Part shown: one piece after another, positions 5,728-6,660 of the stretch
How positions within the stretch are numbered: position 1 is the first letter of the stretch
Layout: each line of letters begins with the position of its first letter
DNA from: Acetobacteraceae bacterium
GTDB lineage: Bacteria; Pseudomonadota; Alphaproteobacteria; Acetobacterales; Acetobacteraceae
Direction of reading: 5' to 3'
Length of the DNA: 6,660 nucleotides
NCBI GenBank assembly: GCA_014377905.1
Contig: JACMOQ010000356.1
Location: 1 to 6,660 of the forward strand
Program-made: the position numbers and the translations under genes
The notes under the pieces: generated by a model
Database searches by the model: none
Seen by the model: the letters and a program-made list of their open reading frames with translations, nothing else
What the model was told of the DNA's origin: nothing

Positions 5728-6660
5728 CAATCAGCCCTTTGCGGCGGCGGGAGTACGGCTGAAAGCGATGAATGTACGACAGCGAATAATGGCCCTGGTG
5801 CGACGAGCGCGGCGAGCAAGGCTGGCAGATCGGCTTCGTCGCGCACCACCATTACCGGATAGCCATAGGCCGCGCCGATGGCGGCGAGGTCGGGGTTGAT
5901 CAGGTCGGTGCCAGATACCCGGCCGGGATGGGCGCGTTCCTGGTGAATGCGGATCGAGGCGTAGCTGCCGTTTTCGCTAAGCAAAACCTTGATCGGCGCG
6001 CCACGTCCAACAGCGACCGCCAACTCGCCGCCGGTCATCAGAAAGCCGCCATCGCCAACTGCGCAAATCACCGGGCGGTCCGGGCAGCGTAAGGCGGCGG
6101 CGACCGCTGCCGGCATGCCGTAGCCCATGGCGCCGGAAATCGGGGCGAGCAGGCGTTGCCCGGATTTCCAGGCAATCTTGCGGTAGAACGGCGCACCAAA
6201 GGTTCCGGCATCGAGGGTGACGATCGCGTTGTCGGCCAGCATCGGCCCGAGGGCTGCCACCAGATTGGGAAACACCACGCCGTCATCGGCGTGGCGCGGG
6301 GTCCAGGCGGCATCGGCGGTTTGCAGTCCGCGCAATTCAGCGCACCACGCCGTGCGACCGGCGGGGGCACCGGCGTTGCGGGACGCCAGGGCTGCAACTG
6401 TCGGGATTGCGTGGGCGGCGAGCGCCAACTCGGTCGGGAAACGCCAGCCCAGCCAGGACGCATCGGCGCAGACATGCACCGTTCGCTGGCCCGGGGCGGG
6501 AAACGAATAGCCCTGGCTGGTAATATCGCCGAGCCTGGTGCCCAACGCAAGCACCAGATCGGCGCGGGCAAAGGCCGCGCGTTGGGCGGGCGGATTGGAC
6601 AGCCCCATGTCGCCGGCATAAAGCGGATGCGCGTTTGGAAACAAATCCTGGCGCCGGAAA
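5727..6660 (-). CDS. Thiamine-diphosphate-dependent enzyme (acetolactate synthase-like), 5' end outside window
   Basis: The gene runs off the right edge; about 310 C-terminal residues are visible, covering the central and ThDP-binding domains but not the N-terminal domain that carries the catalytic glutamate. The frame continues unbroken upstream of the TTG at 6644 (FRRQD precedes LFPNAHPLYAGDMG), so that TTG is not the true start. The central domain shows ADLVLALGTRLGDITSQGY. The ThDP motif is GDGGFLMTGGEL, then 24 residues after GDG the pair E-N where most relatives have N-N; the second, metal-binding Asn is kept. The family includes acetolactate synthase, oxalyl-CoA decarboxylase, benzoylformate decarboxylase and other carboligases or decarboxylases. 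The substrate cannot be assigned, and the neighbours give no isoleucine/valine pathway genes such as ilvH or ilvC. The stop codon overlaps the ATG of the split-barrel gene by one base. Confidence 0.9.
   Translation of the reverse strand, partial: FRRQDLFPNAHPLYAGDMGLSNPPAQRAAFARADLVLALGTRLGDITSQGYSFPAPGQRTVHVCADASWLGWRFPTELALAAHAIPTVAALASRNAGAPAGRTAWCAELRGLQTADAAWTPRHADDGVVFPNLVAALGPMLADNAIVTLDAGTFGAPFYRKIAWKSGQRLLAPISGAMGYGMPAAVAAALRCPDRPVICAVGDGGFLMTGGELAVAVGRGAPIKVLLSENGSYASIRIHQERAHPGRVSGTDLINPDLAAIGAAYGYPVMVVRDEADLPALLAALVAPGPLFAVVHSSLSAVLPPPQRAD

Noticed and set aside
5005..5862. Plus-strand open frame of 285 codons across ssb and the split-barrel gene
   Set aside because: It runs antisense through two well-supported genes and an intergenic promoter, and resembles no known protein.

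Overview
The window is high-GC DNA from an alphaproteobacterium. The order ssb-gyrA-coaD-cyclophilin, the style of the proteins and an exact alphaproteobacterial LexA-type box all point that way. The protein style suggests Rhodospirillales, perhaps Acetobacteraceae, but this is inference from family resemblance and no search was run.

Apart from one small gene on the left, everything identified lies on the minus strand, so transcription runs right to left. From the right edge (5' end of the transcripts) it reads as follows. A thiamine-diphosphate (ThDP) enzyme is cut by the window edge and lacks its N-terminal part. It is joined by a TGATG stop/start overlap to a small Rv2061-like split-barrel flavin/F420-type oxidoreductase. 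A 133-bp gap holds a good sigma70-type promoter for ssb. Then come ssb (single-strand DNA-binding protein), gyrA (DNA gyrase subunit A, with a TTG start), coaD (phosphopantetheine adenylyltransferase, overlapping gyrA by 8 bp) and an exported cyclophilin-type prolyl isomerase. A 91-bp gap with a possible promoter leads to tRNA-Lys(TTT).

Left of the tRNA lies about 580 bp with a different character. It holds a short plus-strand gene (168-434) for an 88-residue cysteine-containing protein. A perfect GTTC-N7-GTTC motif (131-145), the classic LexA operator form of Alphaproteobacteria, sits 22 bp before its start codon, suggesting a damage-inducible gene of unknown function. No gene could be named in positions 1-130, and 435-581 holds only an AT-rich spacer.

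The ssb-gyrA-coaD-cyclophilin block is housekeeping: DNA replication and topology, CoA synthesis and envelope protein folding. The points most worth a second look are the LexA-box small protein, the coupled ThDP enzyme/split-barrel pair, and the GyrA sequence details (Ala at the Ser83 position and a variant GyrA box). I found no CRISPR array, insertion sequence or complete mobile element.
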